From contig OMQE01000049.1 in assembly GCA_900313155.1 (NCBI GenBank), positions 1 through 16,999 on the forward strand: a stretch of DNA of 16,999 nt, given 5' to 3'. The position numbers were made by a program, and so were the translations under genes. This stretch comes from an uncultured Rhodospirillaceae bacterium. Lineage in GTDB: Bacteria; Pseudomonadota; Alphaproteobacteria; RF32; CAG-239. Every line of letters begins with the position of its first letter. Position 1 is the stretch's first letter. Shown here piece by piece: positions 1 through 7,656 of this stretch. The notes under the pieces are model-generated. The model was not told where the DNA came from and did no database searches. It saw only the letters and a list, made by a program, of their open reading frames with translations.

Positions 1-1716
1 TAAGACCAAAGCATGTTTCCATTGGAACACAGCCTCATTTTTGCGTCCGCTGAACCAGTAAACATCACCCAAGTGGTCGCTGATAACGGCATTTCCCGGA
101 TTCATGTCCGAGGCTTGTTCCATATACTCCATCGCTTTATCATACAATCCCAAGCGAAAACAAACCCAGCCTAGACTATCAATAATATGCCCCTCATACG
201 GAGATTGTTTATAGGCATCTATAATCATTCTGACAGCACGATCGGTGTTTTTGCCTTCCACCAGCCAGCTATATCCCAAATAGTTGAGCACATTAGCGTT
301 GCGGTTGCTCAATTTCAATGCTTTAAGCAAATTATCTTCGGCGGCTTTTTTATCGCCGATTTTATCATACGACACAGCCAAAGAATAGAAAATCGGCCAA
401 CTATTGGCATCAACTTGTGACAGCGCTTTAATGGCTTTTTGATAAACTTCAACAGCTTCATGATGTTTATCCATACTGGCGGCAATGTTTCCCAAGTCGC
501 TCAAAAGCTGTGCATTGTTCGGATAATCTTTAATCAATTGCCGCAAGAGCACTTCTGCTTTGGCAAATTCTTTCAAGTTATTCAAATTTTCAATCATTTT
601 CATGCGCGATATAAAATATGATGGACTGGAAGGGCTGATTTGAGCATAATAGCGATTAGCCTCCCGAACCAAACCCAATTCTTCCAAAACATTTGCGAGT
701 GCTAATTTTGCCACTTCGTATTCCGGATTAAGGAACGAAGCGGAGGCAATATAAATTTGCGCCAGCTGGGCACCGCCATTTGTTGAACGAAAGATATTGC
801 CTATATTGAACATAGCTTCAGCCAAACCCTTTTGCGGTGTATCGATAATCGGCGGTTCGTTTCTATCGGCATTTTCAATTTTACTGTCAATATCGGCGAG
901 GAGCATCGAAAGCATGCTGTTATCATGGTAACGATGCGAAATTTTCCGTGCCAGCTCCGGACGACCGTTGCGCACATAAAAATTGGTAATAACTTCTAAA
1001 ATGCGATATGTCACATCAGCAGGGTGGTTAATCACAATTTGCGAATAGAGCTCATCTGCCGCATTCGGATTGCCCAAATAATCATAAATCATGGCAGCAT
1101 GGAACATTTTTGTGCTTAAAAGTTGCGGGTCATTCATTAATTTGTTCAAACTGTTAATAGCTTCAGCTTCATTTTTTTCGCCAGCATAAGTCCAAGCATC
1201 AAACAACGGTGCCACAATTGAAGTATACACTTCTTCATCCAAAGAATCCATCTGCTTGCGAGCTTCAGCATAGTCTTCGTTGGCAAAATCTTCAATAGCG
1301 AGCACCAGAGGAGCCATTGTTTTCGGGGTACCGTTCTCTATTTCTTTTTGGGCATACGGTGCCGCTTCATCAATATGTCCCAAGGAAGCAAGCACAGCAT
1401 AAAGCGAATGATTAACTTTTGCATTGTCGGCATCTTTTTGCAAAACAATTTTGTAATACTCCGCTGCTTGAGAAAAATCTTGCCTCATATGCGCCACGCG
1501 AGCCGCCAAATAGGCTCCGAAAACCGAATCTTTACCATAAGATTTGAAATCTTCATCAGGATAGTTGCTCCCGAAAAACTGCGGTAATTTTCCTTGATAA
1601 TCTTTTAAGCTGTATTCTCTCAATGCCCGATTGTTGGCAACATACCAACTTGCCAACATAACAACGGCAATAATTGCTGTTTTCCCAATTAACTTAATAA
1701 ATGTATTTTTTTTCAT
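1..1716 (-). CDS. Membrane-anchored tetratricopeptide repeat protein, 3' end outside window
   Basis: The minus strand is open from an ATG at 1716 to the window edge, giving 572 codons with no stop, so the protein is C-terminally incomplete only because the window ends. Residues 1-25 are a basic start (MKKNTFIKLIGK) followed by a hydrophobic stretch (AIIAVVMLASWYV). There is no lipobox cysteine, so this is a signal anchor or signal peptide and the rest is probably periplasmic. The body is a run of helix pairs with TPR spacing. The last 130 visible residues carry the clearest repeats, including the LNYLGYSW (about residues 478-485), IDSLGWVCFRLG and SDHLGDVYW motifs that are typical of a widespread alphaproteobacterial TPR protein. 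Such proteins act as scaffolds; no partner is evident here. The gene is divergent from the uracil-DNA glycosylase gene, sharing a 126-nt intergenic region. Family assignment is firm; function is unknown. Confidence 0.88.
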   Translation of the reverse strand, partial: MKKNTFIKLIGKTAIIAVVMLASWYVANNRALREYSLKDYQGKLPQFFGSNYPDEDFKSYGKDSVFGAYLAARVAHMRQDFSQAAEYYKIVLQKDADNAKVNHSLYAVLASLGHIDEAAPYAQKEIENGTPKTMAPLVLAIEDFANEDYAEARKQMDSLDEEVYTSIVAPLFDAWTYAGEKNEAEAINSLNKLMNDPQLLSTKMFHAAMIYDYLGNPNAADELYSQIVINHPADVTYRILEVITNFYVRNGRPELARKISHRYHDNSMLSMLLADIDSKIENADRNEPPIIDTPQKGLAEAMFNIGNIFRSTNGGAQLAQIYIASASFLNPEYEVAKLALANVLEELGLVREANRYYAQISPSSPSYFISRMKMIENLNNLKEFAKAEVLLRQLIKDYPNNAQLLSDLGNIAASMDKHHEAVEVYQKAIKALSQVDANSWPIFYSLAVSYDKIGDKKAAEDNLLKALKLSNRNANVLNYLGYSWLVEGKNTDRAVRMIIDAYKQSPYEGHIIDSLGWVCFRLGLYDKAMEYMEQASDMNPGNAVISDHLGDVYWFSGRKNEAVFQWKHALVL

Positions 1717-1795
1717 AATTTATTCCCAAAAAACGTCATAACTCCGGTCTAGTTTAGCAAATAAATATTATCAATGTGTAAATATACTCTTTATA

Positions 1796-1824
1796 TTGCA
1801 AAAAAAAGCAATTGTTGATATATG
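1796..1824 (+). promoter_or_regulatory. Possible sigma70-type promoter for the uracil-DNA glycosylase gene
   Basis: TTGCAA (1796-1801) and TATATG (1819-1824) are separated by 17 nt, about 18 nt upstream of the ATG at 1843, so the leader would be very short. The region is AT-rich, so a chance match is possible. Confidence 0.35.
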
Positions 1825-1842
1825 TAGTGTTAAGAGAAAAAA

Positions 1843-2628
1843 ATGGAAGACGCTCAAGAAATTTTAAATTGGTATATTTTGGCTGGTGTTGATGAGCTGT
1901 GCGCTCAGACAACTCAGAATTTTTTAGCGTCAGAAAAAGCGCCTACGGCACAACCTCAAACAAAAATTCTGCCGACATCGGAAAAAACTCGTCCGGCAAC
2001 AACACTGTTGGCACAAACAACCAATGTCGCCTGCGTCAATGCTCAAGATATTTGTGCTCAAGCTCAAACGCTTGATGATTTAAAGGCGTTGCTTGAAAGT
2101 TTTGAAGGTTGCGCGCTTAAATTTTCTGCTAATTCAACTGTTTTCGGCTATGGTAACCCGCATGCCGAAATAATGATAATCGGCGAAGCACCAGGCGCGG
2201 ACGAAGACCGCATTGGAGAGCCGTTTGTCGGTCGAAGCGGACATTTGCTTGATAAAATATTACAAGCTGCCGGTTACAATCGGGAAGATTGCTATATTAC
2301 GAATGTGTTACCGTGGCGCCCACCCGGAAACAGAACACCTACCGACAGCGAGGTGGCGGTTTGCTTACCGTTTTTGCGCCGACAAATAGAACTTGTTGAT
2401 CCAAAGATTTTATTGTTGCTGGGCGGCAGTGCGGCTAAGGCCTTATTAAATACGGCAGAATCGGTTTCGCAATTGCGTGGTCGAGTGTTGGATTATATTG
2501 CTCAAAATGGTAAGGTTTATCCGAGCCTGACCAGCTACCATCCGGCGTATTTGTTGCGCACGCCGGCACAAAAGGGCAAAGTTTGGATAGATATGTTACG
2601 CCTAAATCGTAAATTGGCAGAGATGTGA
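1843..2628 (+). CDS. Uracil-DNA glycosylase, family 4-like, alphaproteobacterial type
   Basis: Removes uracil from DNA to start base-excision repair. Motif 1 is at residues 114-122 (GEAPGADED), followed by GEPFVGRSG. The central block NVLPWRPPGNRTP (154-166) and the second active-site motif HPAYLL (233-238) are also present. The N-terminus (ILNWYILAGVDE) followed by a low-complexity linker of about 50 residues is the usual form in alphaproteobacteria. Compared with classical family 4 enzymes, which hold an iron-sulfur cluster through four cysteines, only two ligands remain: C90 and C174. The other two positions are F87 and W158; the 16-residue spacing from W158 to C174 matches the canonical pair, which supports the alignment. 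The cluster is therefore probably absent. I recall a Bradyrhizobium UDG class with broad substrate range and no cluster, and this protein may belong with it. The start at 1843 has only a weak AGAG upstream but fits the conserved N-terminus. Confidence 0.9.
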   Translation: MEDAQEILNWYILAGVDELCAQTTQNFLASEKAPTAQPQTKILPTSEKTRPATTLLAQTTNVACVNAQDICAQAQTLDDLKALLESFEGCALKFSANSTVFGYGNPHAEIMIIGEAPGADEDRIGEPFVGRSGHLLDKILQAAGYNREDCYITNVLPWRPPGNRTPTDSEVAVCLPFLRRQIELVDPKILLLLGGSAAKALLNTAESVSQLRGRVLDYIAQNGKVYPSLTSYHPAYLLRTPAQKGKVWIDMLRLNRKLAEM

Positions 2629-2708
2629 AAAAATATAAAAAATTTAATAAAAATTAAATATTAAGGCGTTATGCTGAAAACAAATTTTAATACTTTGGAG
2701 TAGAAGAA

Positions 2709-3398
2709 ATGAGTTTAAATCGTAATTTTTTTATTGCCGCAATGGCTTTGAGTTTTTTAATGGTTTCAGGCGTTAAAGCGCAAAATGCCGCACTGACAAC
2801 CGATAATCAGGAAGAAGAACAAGCTTCCTCTGATACAGAGGCTATTTTGTTCCGTATTGAAAATATTGAACCTATCGTGAATAAAGATGGGTTGACCGAC
2901 CAATGTTCTTATATGATGACGGTTTATAATCGCACGGATAAGGCCGTTAAAAATGCAGATTTAACTTTGGTCTGGAAAGATAAAATCGGAGACAAATACA
3001 AAATTCAAGGCGACGAGATAAAGGTGGCCTCTGCTGAAGATGCCGTACGCATTATTAAAACAGATGTTTCAATTGACAATATTGCTCCGCGTACTCAAAA
3101 AAGTTTTGCCAACAAAGTTGCAACAGACAGATGTTATTTGCTTTTGGATAATGTTGAATTTAAAGTATCTTCCTGTGTAGATGAAGATGCTAAAAACAAC
3201 AATTGTGCTAGCAAATTCAATTATATTGATTCTAAAAATCCGGAATATTATTCCGAATTTAAAGATGTTCCGGCCAGTGTTTTAGCCAAGCAAGCCGAAG
3301 AAGAAAAAGAACGCGAACTTACTAAGGTTAGTGACACAATAAAGTCTATTACCGAAACAATGGATGCCACAGAAGCAGAATTGGAAAAAATCAAATAG
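2709..3398 (+). CDS. Secreted protein of unknown function, four-cysteine paralogue A
   Basis: I do not recognise the family. Residues 1-24 form a Sec signal peptide (MSLNRNFFIAAMALSFLMVS, then GVKA) with a likely cut after VKA, so the mature protein is periplasmic or secreted. An acidic linker (about 30-45) precedes a predicted beta-rich domain of about 120 residues (45-170) with four cysteines, C66, C142, C156 and C166. In an oxidising compartment these could form two disulfides. The C-terminal 35 residues are charged and helical (EEEKERELTK onwards) and could form a coiled coil. A GGAG ribosome site at 2697-2700 lies 8 nt before the ATG. The next gene begins 8 nt downstream and encodes a protein with the same C-x13-C-x9-C arrangement, so the two are probably diverged paralogues in one operon. 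Coding status is well supported; function is not. Confidence 0.85.
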   Translation: MSLNRNFFIAAMALSFLMVSGVKAQNAALTTDNQEEEQASSDTEAILFRIENIEPIVNKDGLTDQCSYMMTVYNRTDKAVKNADLTLVWKDKIGDKYKIQGDEIKVASAEDAVRIIKTDVSIDNIAPRTQKSFANKVATDRCYLLLDNVEFKVSSCVDEDAKNNNCASKFNYIDSKNPEYYSEFKDVPASVLAKQAEEEKERELTKVSDTIKSITETMDATEAELEKIK

Positions 3399-3406
3399 GT
3401 GAATAA

Positions 3407-3997
3407 ATGCGCGTAAGATTGGTAACGCTTGCAAGTGCTTTAATAGCAGTTTTGTTGTGTGGTTCGGTGAGAGCGCAAGTTTTTTCCGGCGCACCACAAA
3501 CATCTAATAATGCAACAAAACCTGTTACCAATACTTCGTCCGGCTCAATGTTTCCATCTACGCAAACTAATTTTAATGGTGAAAATGATAATTTCGGTGC
3601 CCCGAAGGACGATCCTCAAGTTTTGCACTTTAAAATAGTCAAGGGCAAAATTTCGGTTGAAAATCCGGAAAATCGTAAAGTTTTGGTATATTATGACAAT
3701 TATCAAATACATAGAGGCTTTGATAAGCTTCTGAAATGCAGCATTCGAGTGCATGTGATTAATGACTTAAAAGAAGATATAACTTCGCTTGGGTTTCGCC
3801 TAAAATGGCCGGAAATTTCAACTGCTGTGGAAATGCGACAAATTAAACGCGGTGTTCAAACATATACCGATTTAATGCTATTGGGCGACGGTTGCTTGCG
3901 CATGGATAAAACACCGACAATAGAAGTTAATCGTTGCCGTGTAAAGGCAATGACACAGCAACAATGTGCCGATGCCATTCAGTGGTTGCCACGCTAA
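3407..3997 (+). CDS. Secreted protein of unknown function, four-cysteine paralogue B
   Basis: I do not recognise the family. The signal peptide (MRVRLVTLASALIAVLLCGS, then VRA) is probably cut before Q24. C18 lies inside it, but VLLC is not a proper lipobox, so a lipoprotein is unlikely. Residues 25-65 are Ser/Thr/Asn-rich and look disordered. The domain from about 70 to 194 contains C111, C163, C177 and C187. The last three are spaced C-x13-C-x9-C exactly as in the preceding protein, and each domain opens with a Cys-Ser strand followed about 22-24 residues later by a Leu-x-Trp-type strand (LTLVWK in A, FRLKWP in B). This copy lacks the C-terminal helix. The AGGTGA ribosome site overlaps the stop codon of the upstream gene, showing co-translation from one mRNA. 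The transcript ends at the hairpin at 4020-4056. Confidence 0.83.
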   Translation: MRVRLVTLASALIAVLLCGSVRAQVFSGAPQTSNNATKPVTNTSSGSMFPSTQTNFNGENDNFGAPKDDPQVLHFKIVKGKISVENPENRKVLVYYDNYQIHRGFDKLLKCSIRVHVINDLKEDITSLGFRLKWPEISTAVEMRQIKRGVQTYTDLMLLGDGCLRMDKTPTIEVNRCRVKAMTQQQCADAIQWLPR

Positions 3998-4019
3998 GAA
4001 GATACACAAATAAAGAAAA

Positions 4020-4056
4020 AAAACAGCTCGAAGCTCATGCGTCTTCGGGCTGTTTT
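4020..4056. terminator. Bidirectional Rho-independent terminator
   Basis: A 14-bp stem (4020-4033 with 4043-4056, one G-U wobble) closes a 9-nt loop. The plus-strand product ends in TTTTCATTTT and the minus-strand product in TTTTTTTCTTTATTT. It can therefore end the two-gene secreted-protein operon (+) and the small minus-strand gene at 4112-4258. Confidence 0.85.
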
Positions 4057-4111
4057 CATTTTGTAAAAACGTTCTATTCAAACCACAATGGTTGAATCAT
4101 ACAAGTCCTTT

Positions 4112-4258
4112 CTAACTTTCCGCGGCAACTCTCTTGCGGCGGTGCCGACCAGCTTGAGCATCACGTTCTCTCTGGTAGTCTGTCGGCTGATGGTTCTTTT
4201 TGCCGAACCCTTTTTCTTTTTTGGCATTTGAGGTATGCCTGAATTCTTTTTTTGCCAT
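4112..4258 (-). CDS. Small basic protein, 48 residues, unknown function
   Basis: This short ORF runs from ATG at 4258 to TAG at 4112. Its product, which starts MAKKEFRHTSNAKKEKGFGK and ends RHRRKRVAAES, has 15 Lys/Arg against 6 acidic residues, no cysteine and no hydrophobic segment, so it is a soluble and probably nucleic-acid- or ribosome-associated protein by composition only. An in-frame TGA lies three codons upstream, so no longer start exists. It has no clear Shine-Dalgarno sequence, unlike most neighbours, which is the main doubt. Support comes from its setting: a near-consensus promoter 92 nt upstream (4350-4377) and a strong terminator downstream (4020-4056), forming a complete unit on the strand of tyrS and the glycosyltransferase. 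Alternatively the unit may be a small RNA of roughly 300 nt with a fortuitous ORF. I do not recognise the family. Confidence 0.55.
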   Translation of the reverse strand: MAKKEFRHTSNAKKEKGFGKKNHQPTDYQRERDAQAGRHRRKRVAAES

Positions 4259-4349
4259 AATAATTCAATTTTAATAAAAAAACATCTTATGCGGCATGAT
4301 AGCGCGCAATGAATAATATATATGTAGAGTAATTATGTTATCGGCTGCC

Positions 4350-4377
4350 TTTATAACACAATTTCCGAATCTGTCAA
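4350..4377 (-). promoter_or_regulatory. Near-consensus sigma70 promoter for the 48-residue gene
   Basis: On the minus strand, a perfect TTGACA (4377-4372) is followed after 16 nt by TATAAA (4355-4350), predicting a start near 4343 and a leader of about 85 nt. It lies in the gap after the glycosyltransferase stop, so it serves the small ORF independently of the tyrS operon. Confidence 0.7.
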
Positions 4378-4440
4378 TCTCTTTTTTTTACACAGATATT
4401 GGTTGAATTTCTGTAGTCTAAAAATGAAAATTTTGTTTGA

Positions 4441-5211
4441 TTAGTCTTTATCTTTTTTGAGCGCCTGATATTCAAACCACTTGGCAATTTTCATAAAGCG
4501 AAAATATGCCAAATTCATTGAAGCCGCAAAGCCCCACCGACCGTTCAAAAATTGCCGTTTTATAAAATAGTATCGGCAAAATTGGCGTGGAAATTCCGTG
4601 AACAGACGAAAATACGAATACTTCTTACCTTCTTCAAGTGCGGTAATAAGCACTTGATCGGTAAAGCGGTTAAGCTTGATGATATTGTGCGAAAGTGTTA
4701 AATAAGAATAGTGATGAACCAAGCCTTTAAGTTGTCCGACCGGTGTTTTTTGCGTTAGGGCAATTCGGTCTTTGGTCTGTAAATGAGGTGGCATAGTTGC
4801 ATAGTCGCGATGATATAGCCTTTCCAAATTATACATTTTAGTGAACGGACGCGGTGCTTTAAACCCCGGATACATATCACCGATTCGCAGCTTATAAACC
4901 TTATATTTAGGCTGCTTTTTTACTTCCATAATTTCTTTAATCAAGTCATCTGAAAGCACTTCATCGGCGTCAATCATCAACAGCCATTCGTTAGCACACT
5001 GATTTTGCGCAAAATTTTTCTGATTCGCATAGCTCACCCATTCGTGAAAAATTACTTTTGCACCATATTCTTGAGCAATTTTGACGGTGTTATCGGTGCT
5101 GCCGCTATCCACCACCACAATTTCATCAGCTACCTGCTGAAGCGCCGCCAAAGTCTTGGCCAGCCTCTTTTCCTCATTAAGTGTGATAATGTATGCCGAT
5201 AATTTAATCAT
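4441..5211 (-). CDS. Family 2 glycosyltransferase, WaaE/KdtX-like lipopolysaccharide core type
   Basis: A 256-residue GT-A fold glycosyltransferase acting at the cytoplasmic face of the inner membrane. It has the GT2 N-terminus (YIITLNEEKRLAKTL), the nucleotide-binding stretch DSGSTDNT (35-42) and the metal-binding DADE (81-84). The pattern ITLNEE, VVDSGSTD, WVSYANQKNFA, WLLMIDADE is characteristic of the beta-1,4-glucosyltransferase group that modifies the lipopolysaccharide inner core; this substrate is inferred from family resemblance. A basic, aromatic-rich C-terminus (about 200-256) probably contacts membrane or lipid acceptor. It starts 15 nt after tyrS ends, with a GGTGG ribosome site, so it is co-transcribed with tyrS. 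No terminator-like hairpin with a U-tract follows it directly, so some transcripts may continue into the 48-residue gene. Confidence 0.87.
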   Translation of the reverse strand: MIKLSAYIITLNEEKRLAKTLAALQQVADEIVVVDSGSTDNTVKIAQEYGAKVIFHEWVSYANQKNFAQNQCANEWLLMIDADEVLSDDLIKEIMEVKKQPKYKVYKLRIGDMYPGFKAPRPFTKMYNLERLYHRDYATMPPHLQTKDRIALTQKTPVGQLKGLVHHYSYLTLSHNIIKLNRFTDQVLITALEEGKKYSYFRLFTEFPRQFCRYYFIKRQFLNGRWGFAASMNLAYFRFMKIAKWFEYQALKKDKD

Positions 5212-5226
5212 AGTCCACCATTGTGT

Positions 5227-6477
5227 TTATTTAATCAGTCCGAATTTCTTTTTGCCTTGGGCAATTTTGACGGCGCCGTCCACAACATCTGCTGAAGTAA
5301 TCACATAGTTTTCATCGCTGACCGGTTTGCCGTTGATTTTTAAGCCGGCTTGTTTAATCAAACGCCGTGCTTCTCCTTTACTGGCAACAAAGCCGATTTG
5401 CAAAAACGCATCTAACACGCCAATTCCGGCGTTCAAATCAGCATTCAATGTCGGCAAATCATCACCGGACGCACCTTGCTCGAAAGTTTTAACGGCTGTA
5501 TCTTGAGCCGCCTCGGCTTGGGCTAAACCGCGACAAATTTTGGTGGCCTCAAATGCCAAAATTTTCTTGGCTTCGTTAATTTCTTTATCTTGCAGTTGTT
5601 CCAAACGACGAACTTCGTCCATCGGCAAATCGGTATAAATGCGCAAACATTTCCCAACTTCGGCATCGCCAATATTGCGAAAATATTGATAATAGTCGTA
5701 TGAAGGTAATTTTTCGTCGTTAATCCACACGGCGTTGCCCTCTGATTTCCCCATTTTTTTGCCGTTGGAATCGGTAATAATCGGGCTGGTAAAACCGAAC
5801 AATTCAGTATTATAGCGCCGACGCCCCAGCTCTGTTCCGGAGGTGATATTTCCCCATTGGTCGGCACCGGCAATTTGAGCACGGCAGTTATATTTTTTGA
5901 GCAACACGCAAAAATCATATCCTTGCAACAACATATAGTTAAATTCCAAAAATGACATCGGTTGTTCGCGTTCCAAACGGCTCTTAACGCTGTCCATGGT
6001 GAGCATTCTGTTCACAGAATAGCAAGTTCCGATATCGCGCAAAAATGCTAAATAGTTAATATCTTTGAACCAATCCCAATTATCAACCATCAAAGCATCT
6101 GTAGCTCCAGTGCCGAAACGCAAGAATTTAGAAAACGATTTTTTCAAGCCCTCGATATTATGAGCAAGTGTTTGTTCATCTAAAAACGGGCGCAATTTAT
6201 CTTTGCCGGACGGATCACCGATTCGCGCTGTTGCACCGCCTACCAACGTCAGCGGTTTATGCCCGCATTTTTGGAACCAACGGAGCATCATCAACGGCAC
6301 AATATGTCCTACATGCAAGCTGTCACCGGTAGGGTCAGAACCCAAGTAGCCGACCGCCGGCTTGCCTTTGCTTTCACATTCATACAAATAGTCATCAAAG
6401 CCCTCAATATTAGTGCATTGATTGTAAAAACCGCGTTCAACCATAATGTTGAGAAATTCTGATTTAAATTGTGTCAT
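5227..6477 (-). CDS. tyrS: Tyrosyl-tRNA synthetase
   Basis: Charges tRNA-Tyr with tyrosine in the cytoplasm. The 416-residue length is normal for the bacterial class I enzyme. It contains YLGSDPTGDSLHVGH with the HIGH-type signature HVGH at 55-58, GADQWGN at 204-210 for tyrosine and ATP contacts, and KMGKS at 241-245 as the KMSKS loop. A C-terminal S4-type RNA-binding domain follows (about 350-416, with ASKGEARRLIKQAGLKINGK). The ATG at 6477 aligns with the usual N-terminus and has AAGAG upstream. It is first in an operon with the glycosyltransferase and divergent from the anmK-like gene, an arrangement familiar in alphaproteobacteria. No T-box or other leader structure is visible in the 87-nt gap to the divergent gene. 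Confidence 0.97.
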   Translation of the reverse strand: MTQFKSEFLNIMVERGFYNQCTNIEGFDDYLYECESKGKPAVGYLGSDPTGDSLHVGHIVPLMMLRWFQKCGHKPLTLVGGATARIGDPSGKDKLRPFLDEQTLAHNIEGLKKSFSKFLRFGTGATDALMVDNWDWFKDINYLAFLRDIGTCYSVNRMLTMDSVKSRLEREQPMSFLEFNYMLLQGYDFCVLLKKYNCRAQIAGADQWGNITSGTELGRRRYNTELFGFTSPIITDSNGKKMGKSEGNAVWINDEKLPSYDYYQYFRNIGDAEVGKCLRIYTDLPMDEVRRLEQLQDKEINEAKKILAFEATKICRGLAQAEAAQDTAVKTFEQGASGDDLPTLNADLNAGIGVLDAFLQIGFVASKGEARRLIKQAGLKINGKPVSDENYVITSADVVDGAVKIAQGKKKFGLIK

Positions 6478-6529
6478 TGTTAGCTCTTATATTCTTGTTG
6501 TTTATACCAAATTTTAACGTATATTAACA

Positions 6530-6535
6530 TATAAT
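6530..6535 (+). promoter_or_regulatory. Likely -10 element for the anmK/ABC/CDF operon
   Basis: A perfect TATAAT sits 30 nt before the ATG at 6565. No convincing -35 lies 16-18 nt upstream, so an activator or a weak -35 would be needed. A TATAAA reading toward tyrS (6506-6501) lies just upstream, so divergent promoters are packed closely here. Confidence 0.4.
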
Positions 6536-6564
6536 TTCCCCATTGCAACAGGATATTGAAGTTA

Positions 6565-7656
6565 ATGATTATAAAAAACATAAATGCTTTGGGTGTCTAT
6601 GGCGGTGCGTCGCTCAATTCGGTAGAATTGGCTTTGATAAACACTGATGGTGTTGATTTGCATCATGTTATCAAAACGGCGGTGGTGCCATATACCGAAA
6701 CGTTGGCGCAAGATATTCGTTCGGTTATCAATAAACGTTTGTTGGATTACAAAGAACTTGAAACCAGCATCGAAGTTCAACGGCTGAAAGATAAGGTCAG
6801 CACATTTTATGCCGAAATTATTCCGCCTTTTGTGGCTGAAAATGCGGTTGATGTGGTTGGTGTTGACAGCTTGACTATCGGTTGCGATGCCCAAAATCAT
6901 TGCTCATATCAGATTGAGAGCGGGCGACAAATTTGCGATTTATTAGGCTATAAAACAATTACCCACTTTCATAAGGCCGATTTGCTTTCGGGCGGACAAG
7001 CCTCGCCGTTGTTGGCCGCGTTTTTCAACGCCATTGGGCAAAAAATTGAAAAACCGGTGTTGTTTATAGACGTCGGCACCATCAGTAGTTTGATGTATTT
7101 GGGCACAACCGGAGAGCTGATTGCTTTTGACTGCGCTCCCGGTGTGGCAATGCTTGAAGATTGGACTTTTAAACATGCCAATATGCAAACCGACTATAAT
7201 GGCAAATTGGCGGCAACGGGCAAGGTAAATAAACAGGTTTTGGAAGCTTTGCTTAAGCATAAGTTTTTACGACAAATGCCACCAAAGTCATTAGACATTA
7301 TGAGCTTCAGCGAAAAGAAGGAACATTTGGAAGGACTCTCATTAGAAGATGGTGCGGCAACGGTAACCGCGTTTATTGCCGAAGCTGTTTTTCAGGCGGC
7401 GCTCGATTTTTTACCAAAAATTCCCGGTGAAATTTATTTGACCGGTGCCGGTGTTAAAAATCCGACCTTGCGCCGTTTTTTGAAACAAAATTTTGCCCCG
7501 CGTGATATTAAAACTTTGGCGAATTTACTAACCGTTGGTGCGGCTTCAACCGCGTTTAATGCCGTTCGCCGACTTTATTCGCTGCCAATAACCTTTCCGA
7601 CCACAACCGGTGTTTGTGAGCCAATGACCGGAGGAGAAATCTATGAAAAAAACTAA
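6565..7656 (+). CDS. Divergent anhydro-N-acetylmuramic acid kinase homologue
   Basis: AnmK phosphorylates and opens 1,6-anhydro-MurNAc during peptidoglycan recycling. Homology is clear over the whole 363 residues: GGQASPLLAAFF (143-154), the FD of the FDTGPG motif with the presumed catalytic Asp at 189, LAATGKVN, PPKSLD, LEDGAATVTAF, and the family C-terminus TTGVCEPMTGG. Key motifs are altered, however. The N-terminal phosphate loop GLMSGTSLDGVD reads GVYGGASLNSVE (10-21). The HGQT motif reads DSLT (101-104), NLGGxxN becomes DVGTISS, and GPGN becomes APGV. It may be a pseudokinase or bind another ligand. A TTG at 6556 could start translation, but I prefer the ATG at 6565, which lies about 11 nt after AGGA and starts just before the family motif. 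Its end overlaps the next gene by 14 nt. Confidence 0.82.
   Translation: MIIKNINALGVYGGASLNSVELALINTDGVDLHHVIKTAVVPYTETLAQDIRSVINKRLLDYKELETSIEVQRLKDKVSTFYAEIIPPFVAENAVDVVGVDSLTIGCDAQNHCSYQIESGRQICDLLGYKTITHFHKADLLSGGQASPLLAAFFNAIGQKIEKPVLFIDVGTISSLMYLGTTGELIAFDCAPGVAMLEDWTFKHANMQTDYNGKLAATGKVNKQVLEALLKHKFLRQMPPKSLDIMSFSEKKEHLEGLSLEDGAATVTAFIAEAVFQAALDFLPKIPGEIYLTGAGVKNPTLRRFLKQNFAPRDIKTLANLLTVGAASTAFNAVRRLYSLPITFPTTTGVCEPMTGGEIYEKN

Noticed and set aside
4391..4418. Inverted repeat ACAGA/TCTGT after the glycosyltransferase as its terminator
   Set aside because: On the minus strand the hairpin is followed by A residues, not T, and the stem is short, so it does not work as an intrinsic terminator.
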